From Giesbergeria sp. (GTDB lineage Bacteria > Pseudomonadota > Gammaproteobacteria > Burkholderiales > Burkholderiaceae_C), in NCBI RefSeq assembly GCF_028686475.1, contig NZ_JAQUCA010000004.1, positions 162,442-226,441 of the forward strand: a stretch of 64,000 nt of DNA, written 5' to 3'. Below are positions 63,929-64,000 of the stretch, piece after piece (position 1 is the first letter of the stretch; every line of letters begins with the position of its first letter). The notes below the pieces were generated by a model. The model did no database searches. It was not told the DNA's origin and saw nothing but the letters and a program-made list of their open reading frames with translations. The position numbers and the translations under genes were made by a program.

Positions 63929-64000
63929 ATGAAGAGCTTAGTAAGCATAGGAGAAGCAGCAAAGGCGTTAGGTGTGTCCATAACAACCTTGCGCCGCTGG
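63929..64000 (+). CDS. tnpA: IS607-family transposase TnpA, N-terminal fragment
   Basis: The 24 codons present read MKSLVSIGEAAKALGVS then ITTLRRW, the MerR-like helix-turn-helix at the start of IS607 TnpA, which is followed in the family by a serine-recombinase domain. The rest lies outside the window. Start ATG 63929 has a TAATAT -10-like sequence a few bases before it, so the mRNA may have almost no leader. Confidence 0.78.
   Translation, partial: MKSLVSIGEAAKALGVSITTLRRW

Larger units (their letters stand above)
63894..64000 (+). mobile_element. Left end of an IS607-family element (runs out of window)
   Basis: The sequence after ~63894 is AT-rich, differs from the interrupted efflux gene, contains two direct 8-mers CAAATCTA and then a transposase gene of the IS607 type. 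IS607 elements use a serine recombinase, lack terminal inverted repeats and often carry a tnpB. The exact end cannot be fixed without the empty site. Confidence 0.72.

Noticed and set aside
1..64000. CRISPR arrays, tRNA and rRNA genes
   Set aside because: I saw no regularly spaced repeats and no cloverleaf or rRNA sequence on either strand by eye; a covariance search could still find a missed tRNA.

Overview
The window reads as a chromosomal segment of a betaproteobacterium, most likely Burkholderiales and probably Comamonadaceae. Reasons are the gene order yqgE-ruvX-pyrR-pyrB-pyrC-like, the nadC-nadA pair, the biosynthetic ilvA, class II fba, and a GC-rich background with heavy use of TTG and CAA codons. 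The family-level placement is inference; no rRNA or tRNA gene is visible. Two stretches are clearly AT-rich against this background: the first ~2.4 kb (glycan genes) and ~44.6-48.4 kb (a type II restriction-modification island).

Layout. 1-4444: the end of a capsule/polysaccharide locus (3' end of a UDP-glucose dehydrogenase gene, a family 2 glycosyltransferase, a DUF4160/DUF2442 pair, and a two-module KpsC-type Kdo transferase). 4513-9038: NAD biosynthesis (nadC, nadA), a Nudix plus metallo-beta-lactamase fusion, and an RsuA-like protein that lacks the catalytic aspartate. 9035-14604 (minus strand): cobalamin phosphatase/synthase genes, a multi-sensor diguanylate cyclase and ilvA, headed by a probable free-standing small RNA at 14631-14737. 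14832-19786: an OsmC protein, an OmpR/histidine kinase pair, fba and two unrecognised genes.

19772-32454 (minus strand): a long co-directional run. It starts with a type III restriction-modification system (Mod, an AlbA_2/ATPase protein in the middle, Res) and continues after only 12 bp into a hybrid histidine kinase with MHYT sensor, an HD-GYP response regulator and a secreted FAD oxidoreductase. 32529-39280: a membrane-bound spermidine-synthase-like protein and an HlyD/RbbA-type/ABC-2 export system whose permease gene is inverted relative to its partners. 39308-44615: photolyase and the pyrimidine operon, ending in a dihydroorotase-like gene without the metal-binding histidines.

44616-48839: a mobile-looking segment with an 88-bp MITE-like inverted repeat, a 5-methylcytosine methyltransferase and its presumed PD-(D/E)xK endonuclease, and a decayed HicAB toxin-antitoxin locus with its palindromic operator still present. 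48851-63893: divergent iron-type ABC transporter genes with a Fur-box-like site between them, PBP1C, a DEAD-box helicase with a structured leader, an FAD-dependent protein, a chemoreceptor with deviant codon use, a universal stress protein and an EmrAB-type efflux operon. The outer-membrane gene of that operon is cut by an IS607-type element whose first 72 coding bases close the window.

The points most worth following are the small RNA with CTCCTCC motifs, the Mod-AlbA_2-Res cluster with four AACCGAA sites, the hicA pseudogene, the degenerate pseudouridine synthase, and the IS607 insertion.
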